Shown: piece after piece, positions 47,723 to 59,480 of the stretch
Position numbering within the stretch: the first letter of the stretch is position 1
How the letters are laid out: each line of letters starts with the position of its first letter
NCBI GenBank assembly: GCA_903813345.2
Contig: CAIIXF020000001.1
Coordinates: 15,643,915-15,707,914 of the forward strand
Source of the DNA: Owenia fusiformis
Lineage: Eukaryota > Annelida > Polychaeta > Sabellida > Oweniidae
Direction of reading: 5' to 3'
DNA length: 64,000 nucleotides
Notes under the pieces: model-generated
The model's database searches: none
What the model was told of the DNA's origin: nothing
The model's input: the letters and a program-made list of their open reading frames with translations, nothing else
Made by a program: the position numbers and the translations under genes

Positions 47723-48278
47723 TCTATTTATAATTTACTTTTAAATAAAACTGCCAGTTTTACGGGAGTAACTATTCAAACCTACTCCTGACAAAATCAA
47801 TTCTCTTGATGATGTCCCCGTATTATAAAACTGAAAAAATAAGGAGAAATTAATATAATTTGGCATATGTCTGGTTGGTAGTTACCCAGTACCGCTTTAG
47901 ATGAGAGTTAGGAAGGATGTTAATGATGGGGAAAATAGTACACTGAGTATGACGGTTTATGGGACCTATTGATTAGCTTTAAGTTTTAATCCATTGTAAT
48001 ATACGGCATAGCAGCAAAGCGGCAGCGGCAACTGCTTGCCAAAGGGCGTGAGTTTTTGCTCCAGATTGAAGCTTCTCTCATCGATGAACAGGAAGAACAT
48101 TGTTTTACAATCCATAAGCGTACTGCACTTCGTTAAATGCAACTCATTTAAGCAAATAGCAAAACCAGGAGAGGTACGAAATTACTACATATCAAAATGG
48201 ACATAATATTAGCTTGACAAACCACAAACCTTGACTCAATTTTGAGCAATCATAAAAAATATTTGCATACTATCCAAT

Positions 48279-51200
48279 ATGCTAGGCTTACTTCAAATTA
48301 TGGCGTCCTGTGGACTGTTCTTTACTGGGACTTGTACTGAAGTGACTGACACAGTTATACATCAGGGGGAATACACAAGCGGTGGCGTTTTCCACTGGCA
48401 GGGTAAAGTGGACATGTCAATACCAACTGACCTGCCAGAGGCTATAACGAACTGGAAGATGGTCATATACCTTGAGGACGGAAGGGAAATCACAAGTGTG
48501 ACGCAGGTAAGAGGGAATGTCTAAATGGTATTAAGTACAGAACTATAATTTGCAGTCATTAGTATTAATTTAAACTGATTAAATTACATGTAAACTTAAA
48601 TCAGAGACATGTCTCTGATTAAATACAATTATCTGATTATAAAATGTCACCACCTTCTTACAAACAGTACAAGAGCGACTAATTATTTTAATGATAATCA
48701 TTTAATTCATGGCAACTGGTAATGTCTAATTAAATCAGAAGATGTCTATATGCCAGTCAAAAAATAGAGGTGACCTAAAGCAAACATTCCAGCAATATTT
48801 GGTCCGGCATAGAAATTAGACAACGTTGACTAATTAGCTTATTACAATATTTTTAGTTTCACCATTCATAACTGTTTAATATTGTCAAAATATCAAAATA
48901 TATAACACATCTATGTAATGTGTGTACGCGGTAAAAATGTCAAGTCAAACAATTTGAACACTACTATAACCTTAACTAGTTAATGGACGCAAAGGATAAT
49001 AATTGCCGACCACGACCCGCTTAATGTCAGGCACAAAAGGGTGGATGATATGACAATGTGTCACATCTTAACCATGATATAAAAAGACACACTTGAAAAA
49101 CAAAAGCCAAGTGTTATTCTATTTTTCCCCAAGAGAGGTACATGTGTTATATATCGGAAAGCACTTAATAAGTCATTTGTTTTATCAAATAAAGGAGATG
49201 ATGCAATTTAAAATCTTGCTAATTGACAATGTCACCATGACAACGATATCAGTGATTTCTTGAGTTAATTAGAACAGAAAATTGACATCTAAAATAATCG
49301 AAAATTATTGCTGGAACTTTCTCCAGCCCCAATGTTATTTCAGTGGGAGTTTTATCAAAAATTGATAAACCTTTCGCTAATTCTGATAATTTTGTCTAAA
49401 TCTGGAAAATATGTTTTCAATGGACCCCATGTGATTTGAGTATTATCGCTAATAGCGATAATTTTACTTAATTCACTAAAACTTTGGGGTCTAGAGCAAC
49501 TGTTCCGAAGAAAAGGGCCCAAGTGAAATTAGCATTAGCTGATAATATCAGCTAAATTTGATAATTATCAAAACTATCGCTTTTATCGCTAAACATTTTG
49601 GGTCTGGAGTCAATGTTACGAAGAAAAGGGTACCAGTGAAATTTAAAATTGATAAAATCAAAACTATCACTTTTATCGCTAAAAGTTTAGGTCTGGTTAG
49701 GTGAGTTTTAGGTTTAGCAGCTAATGCTAATTTCATGTGTGCCAAGTATCAAAATTATCAAATTTATCGATAATTGACAAAAGTATCGCTTTTATTGCTA
49801 AAACATTTTCGGTCTGGAGTAAATGTCACGAAGAATAGGGCATAAGTGAAATTAGCATTACAGTGTAGCTGATAATATCAGCTAAAATTGATAATTATCA
49901 AATTTATCGCTAATTGATAAAAATTACCGATAAATGATAATTATCAAATTTATCGCTAATTGATAAAAGTGAGTTACCGCACCTAAATGATTTTGAGGCC
50001 AAAATAATCAGTTAATAAGTGGGTTCGTATTTCGTCTTACGGATTCCAAACCTATGATATGAAAAAATCACATTAAAACATAATGCTATGACCTTCGTTT
50101 TATCAGAACCATTTTGAGGTCAAAATAATCAGTTAATAATTGGGTTCGTAATGCAAAATTGCAGGTATTAATACAATAGAAACCTCTTTGGAATACCTAA
50201 TCATAACAGAGGTAGATTCGAAAATAATGCATTTCTTTAAGCAGATCGATTGAGTCTTCTCCGAGGCGAAATATCCGTCGATATGTCGGTCTGCCGTGTG
50301 AATATTTGTATTCGCCTTCTTTGTAAAAAAGTCAATTTTTGTTATAATAAAGAAAACATTCCGATACACATCACACCTTTCTTTGACAAAGAAAAGTCGA
50401 CTTGTTGTGGTAACATACAAGAATTATTGGCACATTAGTCCTATTTGCACTAAACAAAGCATTCCAAGACGGTCTGGCTGAGCTCTTACAAAATTATGCC
50501 TCAGTAATATCTGATCTACGGCAACCGTACAACGGCCGTAGCTTGCTAAAATCGAGAGAAATAAACAGTATACAACATAGACAAGCAGTATTCTATATCG
50601 ATTTTGTGAAGTTACAGCCGTCGCAAACGTCTACTGCGACCGTAGTCTTCCGTAGAAATTATAACTTGGAGTTATAACTTACTTCTACTACCGTCACCGT
50701 AGAAATTAAGAGGCCGTAGTTAGACTGCAGAAAGATTCCACGATGGCCGCACGTCGGGCGTACGGTCAACTTGTATCTGCGGTATCGATTTGTTTGTTTC
50801 AATTGACCTTTTCGAACAATAGGATCGCCGTGAGTTCCCTCTGCGGCTGCCTTGGTTTTTGTCAAGAAAAACTACGGGCCGCTACATACGCTTACGGTGC
50901 GTCATAATTTATCAGCCGTATAGCAACCGTAGTTTTTATGTGTCCTAAAAGTCAAAGTTGCCGTACGGCTGCCGTAGCAAATGTGACTGCTAGATACCGC
51001 AGAAGGCGACCGTATAAATGTACGAGCTGACAAAATAGAAGACGAGGGGAAATCAATGTCTTGGAAAACGTTAAGTACTTCATCAAATATACAAAGGTTT
51101 TGAGCTGTAGTCTTACTTTTCAAATGCCTAATAGGAAATGCATTCAATAAATACTAATTACGGGAGACTGGTTCAAAGTAAATATTTCGAAATTTATCAA

Positions 51201-53810
51201 TTTTCAAAGGTTTTTGCTTCGGCAAGGATAGAACATTTTCAGCATTGGAAAATATACAACATACTCATGTATTTCAATATCATTTTTGTCGATTGCTGAT
51301 AAGAGATATTGTACCAAGCTTAAACCTCGGTGAAAATAGGAGGGAGTAGCAAATCCAACCGAACAATGCCATCTTGAAAAGGAGTGGTATCGATATGGAG
51401 AACTGAATTCAATGATGTTTTTCTCTTAAACCAATCATTGAAAAATACACGGTATTTTATGTAATGTTGACTGATTGACAACAATTTAATGCGAAAATTA
51501 TTTAGAAATGTTTTATATAACTGTTTTTGTTAACATTTTTTGTTTTTAGTGCAATTGTTTTTGCTCCTTTCTACCAATTCTTGAGAATGAAATAAAATGT
51601 CTTTCCGAAACTTGTTGGAACAAAATAACATGTACATTTTTAGACCTCTCAATATTATAGTTATACAAAGGAATTTTTGGTTGATTTTAAAAAAGTATTC
51701 AAAAAATGAAAACAAAATCCCCCCAAAATAGATAAAAATCAAGATAAAACTTTTATTTCATTTACAAGATACTTTTTTAAAATCAACCAAAATTTCCTTT
51801 GTACAATTGCAATATTGAGAGACCTACACATTGTTGTGTTTATGTCGTTTTGTTCCGATGAGGTTCGAAAAGATGTTTCATTCCACTCTGGAAACATGAT
51901 ACCAAGAACAAAACAAGTGTTTGATGTGTTTTCTAAAACAATATAGATGAAGGTATATACAATATATATATTTTCAAATTATACTGTTTCCATTCAAAAG
52001 ATGACCATTAAATTGACGATGTGTTTTTTAGATTTTTTATGACTGGTTTAAGAGAAACGTGTTTAAAAAGTTCTCCATATCGCTAACACTCCTTTCTTCT
52101 TGAACCCAAGGTCTTGAACCAACAAGGAGAATTGGCTCCTAAAGAGGCAACTCCATATCCGACCTTGTCCTTGATCGATATGTCAACATTAAAAATATCC
52201 TCAATGTCGTTAATTTCTGACATTATGACTTGAACAAAATGAAACCTTAGGTTTGGTATTCGGGAAGTTCCTCCATTTTGTGACGTTTACGTTACATCAA
52301 AGTAACTAATTGTGGAACAGATTTTCCTCGGTACCCCATGAACTATATTGGCCTTAATTAAAATCCCATTCAGTTGGTATTTGTAGTTTATTTTATTGGC
52401 AATTTCGAATTTTCAAAAATACAAAGCTGAGACTCGGATCAAATATGTACAATTGTAAATTTATAGTATTGCTAGATAACTTAAAATCGGAAAATTATCT
52501 TGAAATAAAGTTGGAACTGTTAGAGGTTTTAGGAAATAGGTTAAAAGGCAGGAGCTCTCAATTCGTCTCCATCTCTCCGTCGAAGGTGTTTCACCTTCTA
52601 CTCTCTAGGATATTCGCATTATTCAGCTCGATGGGGTCACCTCTTGAGAACCAAACGAAGTACCTCTTTCCCGGAATCTTTGTCTTTTGAATAAATCTCC
52701 TTGTCTAGAAATGGGAAAGGTTTAGGACTACTTATTTAGTTTTCATTTATGTTCTATGATTTTCAGGTCAATTATGCCGGAGCTTTTCACAGCATCTGTC
52801 CCATCGATCCCACAGAAACTACGGCGAACTACTTTATCCTGAAGCCATACAATGCTGGGGCCCGTGCTATTAGCCCCGGTGCAACTCTACAATTAGATTT
52901 TACAGTGAAGGTCGTGGGTAATACTCGACCACAAGCTAGAGCGGTTCTACTTGTAAACCCAACTAGTGCTTTAGATCCCCTCTGTACAAGTCAAGCTCCA
53001 GCAGATTCATTAACCACCACAGAAACAACAGACGCCCCAACCACTACAGCAACAGACGCTCCAGCTACCATAACAACAAGAGACCCTTCAACATTTATAA
53101 CAATAACAGGTACCATGGTAACAATATCAAGTTATTCAACAACAGACGCTCAAACAACTACAGTAACAACAGAAACTGTACACACTAGTAGTCAACCAAC
53201 AACCATCACTACCCAGACAACTGCTACTTCAAATGAGTTAGACAGCTCAAGTTCTTCGGAAGAAAACACCGAATCTACACAAAGTGCAACGTCCGAATCG
53301 ACAACGTTGGTATTCGATGATACAACTGACACAATAATATCAGATGCAACGACTGTGCCTGTATCTACAAGGACACTGTTACCCTCTGTGTATCGTTATA
53401 GTTACAGGCGTCCCAAAGCTCTTCAAATGGAGCCAGACGAAGCAGAGAACGCTGCGACGGTGGGAATCATAATGTCAATTTTAGCAATATTGCTTATATT
53501 GGCCATAGCTTCGGTAGACATTGATGCACTAATAAGAGACATCAAATGGGCACGTTATAACGTAAGATATGGATTTCGGAGATTAGCTAATATACCTATA
53601 GATGCATCGGATCATTACGAACAACGTCGAACAAAATCAAAACGACGAAAAAGCAAAATGAAAGCTTCAGTAGAAGACAATAGGTCCCCAGTACAGACAT
53701 TGCTTTGGGAGAACAATAATGATAGAAGAGTCGGTAGACTGGGTAGTTTCAGCGACTATAGACTAAGTATTATCCCAAATCAAGTATCACCCGATGAGGA
53801 TAATACTTAG
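48279..53810 (+). CDS. CBM2-like, mucin-stalk, single-pass membrane protein (gene B, paralogue of gene A)
   Basis: Exons 48279-48506 and 52767-53810, phase 0 (CAG|GTAAGA donor, TTTTCAG acceptor); 423 residues. A signal peptide (MLGLLQIMASCGLFFTGTC) precedes a CBM2-like domain at about 35-140: FHWQGKVDMSIPTDLPEAIT, NWKMVIYL, then the intron, VNYAGAF, PYNAGARAISPGATLQLDF. Two cysteines (SICP, PLCT) match those of gene A. The Thr/Ser-rich stalk (about 150-285) is shorter and lacks the 24-residue repeats. YRRPK precedes the transmembrane helix (about 304-326); the ~97-residue cytoplasmic tail starts with IKWARYNVRYGFRRL, matching gene A (TRWGCYNLRYGIRRL), then a Lys/Arg cluster and a Ser-rich end. 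The tandem same-strand arrangement and identical intron position show a gene duplication. Carbohydrate ligand and binding partner are unknown. Confidence 0.82.
49330..49975 (+). repeat. Irregular repeats rich in TTATC/GATAA words
   Basis: About four units share GGTCT(G/A)GAG..AATGTTACGAAGA, 'AAGTGAAATTAGCATTA', 'GCTGATAATATCAGCTAAA' and 'TTGATAATTATCAAA'. Many self-complementary words. Non-coding. Confidence 0.65.
50460..51015. repeat. Segment with many CCGTAG/TACGG words
   Basis: Roughly a dozen CCGTA or TACGG words fall in about 550 bp, in both orientations (for example CGGCCGTAGC, GCCGTACGGCTGCCGTAGC), in DNA more CpG-rich than its surroundings. Function unknown; a decayed repeat element is likely. 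Confidence 0.4.
51373..52105. mobile_element. ~730-bp palindromic element in the intron of gene B
   Basis: Left outer end CTTGAAAAGGAGTG..CGATATGGAGAACT and GTTTTTCTCTTAAACCA; the right end is the inverse (GGTTTAAGAGAAAC, AGTTCTCCATATCG, CACTCCTTTCTTCTTGAA). Inner arms TTGGTTGATTTTAAAAAAGT and its inverse bracket a ~65-bp loop. Non-coding. Confidence 0.8.
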
Positions 53811-53993
53811 CAATTTCACAATTCAGATTCCGAGCAACAATAGGCTAGCGACCGAATCACGAAATCAATCGACAAAGTAAACTATATATAATGCATCATA
53901 TATTACCTATATTGTATTAGCCTGTAAAGTACTTTACCTGCCATTATATACTTTTATACAATTCATTGTATTTTTTCACTGAGTAAAAAGTGT

Positions 53994-53999
53994 AATAAA
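53994..53999 (+). promoter_or_regulatory. Candidate polyadenylation signal of gene B
   Basis: AATAAA lies about 185 bases after the stop codon of gene B, followed by a T-rich stretch. Confidence 0.4.
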
Positions 54000-54559
54000 A
54001 TCAATTTTATTTCTTTAGATTTCCGTACACATAGAATTTAAATTAATCCCCAGAGAGCATACAATTACATCTCCATTATCGACCAGACATTCATCTTGTT
54101 CAGGTTGACATTATAATATAATGTACGCACCCACCCTGAGAGACGATAATCTTGATATGATTATCTGGAATGTCACACATCGATCCAACAGGTAAACAAT
54201 GTATATTTTATATGAATTGAAGAACAGCTACAATTACCAGTGATTCAATACAAGTTCAAGGAAATAACAAAACCGATCCCGGTGATATATGCTCGATTGC
54301 GCCCGTGACAACGTTTGATTCTGTGTCGCCCCTGGGTTCACGTTTGAATGTGCCATCCCGAATCAAAACGTTTTAACAATGAATTGCCACGTACTCTTAT
54401 TTGTCGAGGTCATCTCTCGATTTCTCGTAAGCTTTTAACATCTCTTCATCTCTGGATAAGGAGTTTCGATATGAAACACAAAGGCGACGCAAAATACATA
54501 ATGTAGCTTGTATTCGCGAATGCAACTAACGGCTGTGGGTTACCGGATTGAGATACTTT

Positions 54560-55050
54560 TTGGAATAACTCTCTCAATAATTAAGGAATCTTCATGATTT
54601 TCTATGTGTAGATAGTAAGTCTTATTCAATGGAGAAAAGATTGCTATGCTCGCATATCATCAACCCGGGAGCATCAACAACTTGTAAATTAAGAGAATCT
54701 CACTTTCCGTGGAGGCATGCTCCGACGCAAAATCACTCAATATTGTTGATTAGAAAATCTCTTTCTTAAAATTGATCTAATAAGCCAGTCAGTTCATCAA
54801 ATTTGACAAGATTATTTAAAGGAAAATGGATAGACATGACATATTTTTGATTTTTTTGTGTGAAAGCAATCCAAAAGTGCCTCAAATGATGGCTTTTTGA
54901 TGATTTCACCGAGAGCATGCGTCGACGGAATGTGATATCTCTAAATCTGAAAGTCGTTGATGCTATCCAAGTACAACAATCTATGTTCCATTGAACACTC
55001 TATCTACACAAAAGATCACGTAGATTCCTTATTATTGAGAGTTATTCCAA
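54560..55050. repeat. Inverted repeat element
   Basis: TTGGAATAACTCTCTCAATAA..AAGGAATCTTCATG (left; first 20 bases TTGGAATAACTCTCTCAATA) matches, inverted, CGTAGATTCCTTATTATTG..GAGTTATTCCAA near 55015-55050. The CTATGTGTAGATAG / CTATCTACACA words extend the arms. Non-coding. Confidence 0.65.
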
Positions 55051-55085
55051 AATTAGTGCGTGGTTTTTTTGGGTCACCCTGCACC

Positions 55086-55505
55086 TGCCACTATTCCATT
55101 CATATTTAAATAAGTTGGTCATAAAATGGTAGGTTAATCCGGTAGCCGTTAGTTGCATTCGCGATTAACTTTTATTCGCAAATGCAAATAGCGGCTACCG
55201 GATCAACCTTCTATTTCATGGGCAACTCATTAAAATATGAATAGTACATGCCACTATTCCATTTATATTTAAATAAGTTGGTCATAAAATGGTAGGTTAA
55301 TCCGGTAGCCGTTAGTTGCATTCACGATTAACTTTTATTCGCGAATGCAAATAGCGGCTACCGGATCAACCTTCTATTTCATGGGCAACTCATTAAAATA
55401 TGAATAGTACCTGCCACTATTCCATTCATATTGGAATGAGTTGGTCATAAAATAGTAGGTTAATCCGATAGCCGACAACCGGCATATGCATTCACGAATA
55501 CAAGC
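55086..55505. repeat. Tandem ~162-bp palindromic units
   Basis: Two nearly identical units and a partial third. Each is itself an inverted repeat: GGTTAATCCGGTAGCCG..TTGCATTCGC then GCAAATGCAAATAGCGGCTA, CCGGATCAACC. Related words recur near 54510 and 55890. Confidence 0.8.
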
Positions 55506-57091
55506 TCTATTTCAGTGTGCCACCCAGAAAAATGAAAAAGGTGTACTTGGGTAGGGGTATCAGTGAGTGTAAGCTTAAATTGCCATCACAATTGCAATTG
55601 CTATGCAGGCAGGAATCGTAATTCCATTTGAATGTCATTATGAAGTCTATTGTTATTACTTAATTAATGGCATTTAAATTATGCATTTGAACGCACTTTA
55701 TGACAAAGGTAGACAGATAGGGAATATATCATAACACATAAACTCATTAATCAGAGCGTATATTACAGTATTATCACTTATGATGATTGTAACTAGATTT
55801 ATAAAAGATTCATATACAACTTACTTTAGTCTTTGAATTTGATGTCAGGCTTGAATGTTTTAACTGCTGTACTATTTTAGTATTAACCAAGCTTGTATTC
55901 GCAAATGCAACTAACGCCTGTCGGCTACCAGATTAACCTACTATATTTCCATTTAAATATGAATAGTACTGCCACTATTCCATTATATATTTAAATGAGT
56001 TGGTCGTGATGATATGATGTTTTAAAATTGAATTCAATTTTGCCCTATAAAATATACTATAAACGTACAATATACCAACGTCTGAAAACGGCCAAAATTC
56101 GTGGAGGGGAGATATATATAATATGGGAGATAAATATAATATATCTGCAAGATTTATTTTTCCATGAGATTCTAATATACAAAATTTAATAATCAAATGA
56201 AGATCTAGGAGACGCGAGATGGTAAAATCAGTGTTATGTCATGTTTTAAATTTTTAACTGTTACGCATATGTAGGCATGTATGCTTCTAACCTAAAGAAT
56301 GAGATTTATTGGAAAAGACTGATCGCCACCATCATAGACGTAGCCAGTACGGGCGAAAATATAACCATTAGATAGAGGAAGAAAAGAGCTTTAAAGTCCC
56401 CGATAAATCGGGCTACGTATACCGCCGTGTTTACATAAGGGGATTAGAAGAGTTTATTTTTTATTTAGGTATGCAAGCTATATCAATATTAGGCCTTCAT
56501 GCATGTACCCGTGTGTACAATTAGCATGCCCTTCAATATTATTAAACCAGGCTATTCAAGTACTAACATAATGTATACTATTTATGTGTGTACTACATGG
56601 GAATACAGTTCCCTGGGAAACAAAACACAAATACTTTTTATATGTTCAAAATGAGCCATTTGACCGATGCATACACTTAATAGCTTCATAAACAATATCT
56701 ACAAAGTATATCTAATAGTAATTTTCAATTTCAATGGTGAAACTTGCCTGGTTACGATAATACGGGAAATCACCACGGGACGATGATTGCTCACCTGCCT
56801 GGCTTACCTCTGAAGCCTGTACCCTGTAATCTCTTTATATAGGTTAGCGAGAGCGCTGCGCCTGCGCAGTTTTAAACTTTGGCGCACACTTTAAAATGCT
56901 ATTTATTTGAATCTTCTAGTAGTCCCCGATCTGATTTCCAAAAGGGCTCTAGAAAAGGGGTTTTGTTGTCCGGTACTTTCCCACATAAAATGATTGTACC
57001 GTTTGAAAGAACAGACTTCCCTCTTAAAGAAAACACCTCTTCTATTGATGTAAACAGGGGCAAAAGGCACCAAAACGGGGTTAGACAACAC

Positions 57092-57424
57092 TGGCGGATT
57101 AGGGGGGGGGGGGGGGGGCTGGGGGCCCGGGCCCCCCCCCCCTTGGGTGGGCCCAGAAAAAAAAATTGGGCCCAAAAAAAATTTGGGCCAAAAAAGGCCT
57201 TAAGGCTCCCAAAAAGTCGGCCTTTTTGGTCATTACTGGGCCTTTTAAGGCCTTATTTTTTAAATTCAGGCCAAATTTTGAAGAAAATTGGCCTCAAAAT
57301 TTCAAAATTTGGGCCCACTTTTGCGTTTTAGGGGCCCAAAATTTTTTTCCACGCAAGCGCGGACTTTTTTTCTCTGACCTGAAATTTGGGCCCCCCCCTT
57401 GTTGGTTCCCAGATCCGCCCCTGG
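57092..57424 (+). mobile_element. CACTGGCGGAT-ended MITE inserted in the left arm
   Basis: Begins CACTGGCGGATTAGGGG and ends CCCAGATCCGCCCCTG; interior low complexity (G/C runs, GGGCCCAAAA words). Flanks both carry GACAA. The uninterrupted sequence GGGGTTAGACAAGGTGGC survives inverted in the right arm (61490-61507), proving insertion after the arms formed. Long ORFs through it are low-complexity artefacts. Confidence 0.85.
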
Positions 57425-59042
57425 ACAAGGTGGCATTCTGAAGTCTCACTTTCTTGTCATCACGATTCCAGGTAAACCATAAGACGGATTTACTTCAAAT
57501 TTTCACACATGTTACATGGTAAGAAGTTCTAGAGCTGATTAACTTTGCGGCGGCCATCTTGCATTCTGGCGGCCATCTTGGAATTTTTTTCAGATAAATA
57601 TTGTCATCGCGATTCCACAAAAACCACATAACAGATTTACTTCAAATGTTCACACATGTAACATGGTAAAAAGTCCTAGACCTCATTATTTTTTCACACA
57701 TATTACATGGTAAGAAGTTCTAGAGCTAATTAACCTTTCGGTGGCCATCTTGCATTCTGGCGGCCATCTTGGAAGTTTTTTGGATAAATCTTGTCATTGT
57801 GATTCCAGGAAAACCACTTTACTGATTTTCTTGAAACATTTACACATGTTACAAGGAAGGTTACATGCTACCTTTTATATTGATATAAACAGGGGCAAAA
57901 GGCAGTAAAGTGGGGTTACACAGGGTGGTATTCTAAGGAGAATGTTATCTATATTTCTGTATTTTAAACCACATAATTTGACATAAATGCATATTTGGTA
58001 CATATGATATCATGTTTTATATTGATAGAAACATGGGCAAGAGGCGCTACAATGGGGTAACACATGGTGATATTCTAAAATACATATTTTTACTCTGCTT
58101 CTGTACTTTATACCACTTAAATGCATTTTGTGTATGACATCGATTGATTTTTAGAATAAATAACTACATTTCATCAAAAAGAAAAAAGATTATTGAAAAC
58201 GTCAAACATTTCTTTGAAATCCATTATTGCACAGTGATTTTTGAGAGCGAAATGTATGCTAAATTGGCCTTGATCTGAGTATATAACAGAATTAAAGCTC
58301 TTTTAAACGAAAATGTAAATGTGTGGAAAACCTTTCACTGTGCATCATGTCAACAAAATGTTCTTCATGCAGTTGAATTATCTTCTGGACAGGTGATCAC
58401 ACAGAAGGAGAGACCTGCGTATCATATCCTTACTAAATATAATAAAAAATGACAAATGAGAAAGGAAAAAAGGGTAAAGCAACCTAGTGGGAAAAGCAAA
58501 CTGTAAAGTGTAAAACTGGCAAACAAAAATCAAACCTGAATATCCCAAGACAATAATCTAATATGGGAATAAACAGCATCCACACCGTTCAATGACCAAT
58601 TCCTCATCAACGACCACAACTCCGAGGGACATTCCATTCATACTGAAGTCATTAAAATACATGTTGAAGAAAAATTGAAAATAATGATAACCAATACTCA
58701 TAAGATCAAAAATAGTTGTAGATACTAGTTCTCACAAAAGCTGCAGACAACGTTTCTTCATCGGGAAAGCAAGCTGTCTCTTAGTCAGATATTAACTAAC
58801 GAGCTGGTTCAGAGCACCAGCATGTCAAACTATGTGAATGGGCTCTGTATCCACAATGTTGCGAGTTCGAGATACATGTGCTCTTTGTTTTTAATAATCA
58901 ACAAAAATCACTTAAACCTGCACTAAAACTGTGTGTCAGATCGATATAAGTATAGGGTTTGGAAACTAATTGTACCAACAAAAAGAACTTAAAAAACACT
59001 GCTACAATATCAACATAAGCTTTCAATAGTAGTGACGATGCA

Positions 59043-59166
59043 GAAACATGCAAAATGTCACCACACCTCGTTAAGTATACAGTACACATTAACTACTGAA
59101 CAGTGTCAAGATAAACGTTCGAAGCTATTACAATATGTCACCCAATCACTAGTGGTGGTGACATAA
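59043..59166 (+). mobile_element. MITE of the GGCATTAACATG..GTGACATA family (copy 4, truncated left end)
   Basis: Contains ACATGCAAAATGTCACCAC near the left end and AATATGTCACCC..GTGGTGGTGACATA at the right end, as in the other copies; the internal GC-rich words are missing. Confidence 0.6.
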
Positions 59167-59349
59167 AAATAATGTATAGAAAAATCTACTGAACCAAAAT
59201 AAACTTTGTGATAGAAGAACTGATTGTTTACTCTAAGTTTTCAACTAAATATATTTCTAATAAGCAATGTTTTATCGAAAAGAAAAAATAATTTCATGTT
59301 ATATAAAATCAAATAAATTAATTATATTTTTTTCGTTGTGTTATTTACA

Positions 59350-59480
59350 CCAGTAATAATAAACCTGTTTATAAAGTGGTGTTAACTAGACTATATAATT
59401 TAACAGTCATAAAAGTAATAATAAACCTGTTTATAAAGTGGTCTTAACAAGACTATAGAATTTAACAGTCATAAAACCTA
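59350..59480 (+). repeat. 66-bp tandem duplication
   Basis: Two copies of a unit starting AGTAATAATAAACCTGTTTA and ending TTTAACAGTCATAAAA, differing at a few positions. Non-coding. Confidence 0.85.

Larger units (their letters stand above)
39025..48278. other. Repeat-rich intergenic DNA between CBM2-like genes A and B
   Basis: No host gene detected. It holds the elements listed separately at 39072, 40632, 40785, 42280, 44480 and 47335, poly-G/C-rich repeat debris at 47120-47220 (GGCTACGGGCC end), and otherwise AT-rich DNA. The promoter of gene B should lie just before 48279 but has no recognisable motif. Confidence 0.6.
48507..52766. other. 4.3 kb intron of gene B
   Basis: No coding potential. 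Notable contents: a half MITE with AAAATGTCACCACCTTC at 48645; the TTATC/GATAA-rich repeats 49330-49975; a CCGTA-rich stretch 50460-51015; and the palindrome 51373-52105. The matching intron of gene A is only 0.84 kb. Confidence 0.7.
53811..56919. other. Intergenic region downstream of gene B
   Basis: No gene seen apart from the repeats listed at 54560 and 55086. From 55.5 to 56.9 kb it is AT-rich with short ORFs lacking motifs. Confidence 0.6.

Noticed and set aside
56879-57441. Gly/Pro/Lys-rich ORFs on both strands
   Set aside because: They run through poly-G/C low-complexity sequence of the inserted MITE and an inverted arm; not a gene.
58795-58880. tRNA-like stretch with GAGTTCGAGATAC (B-box-like) and GAGCTGGTTCAGAGCACC
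   Set aside because: No cloverleaf can be folded: the T and anticodon stems do not pair. At best a decayed SINE head.
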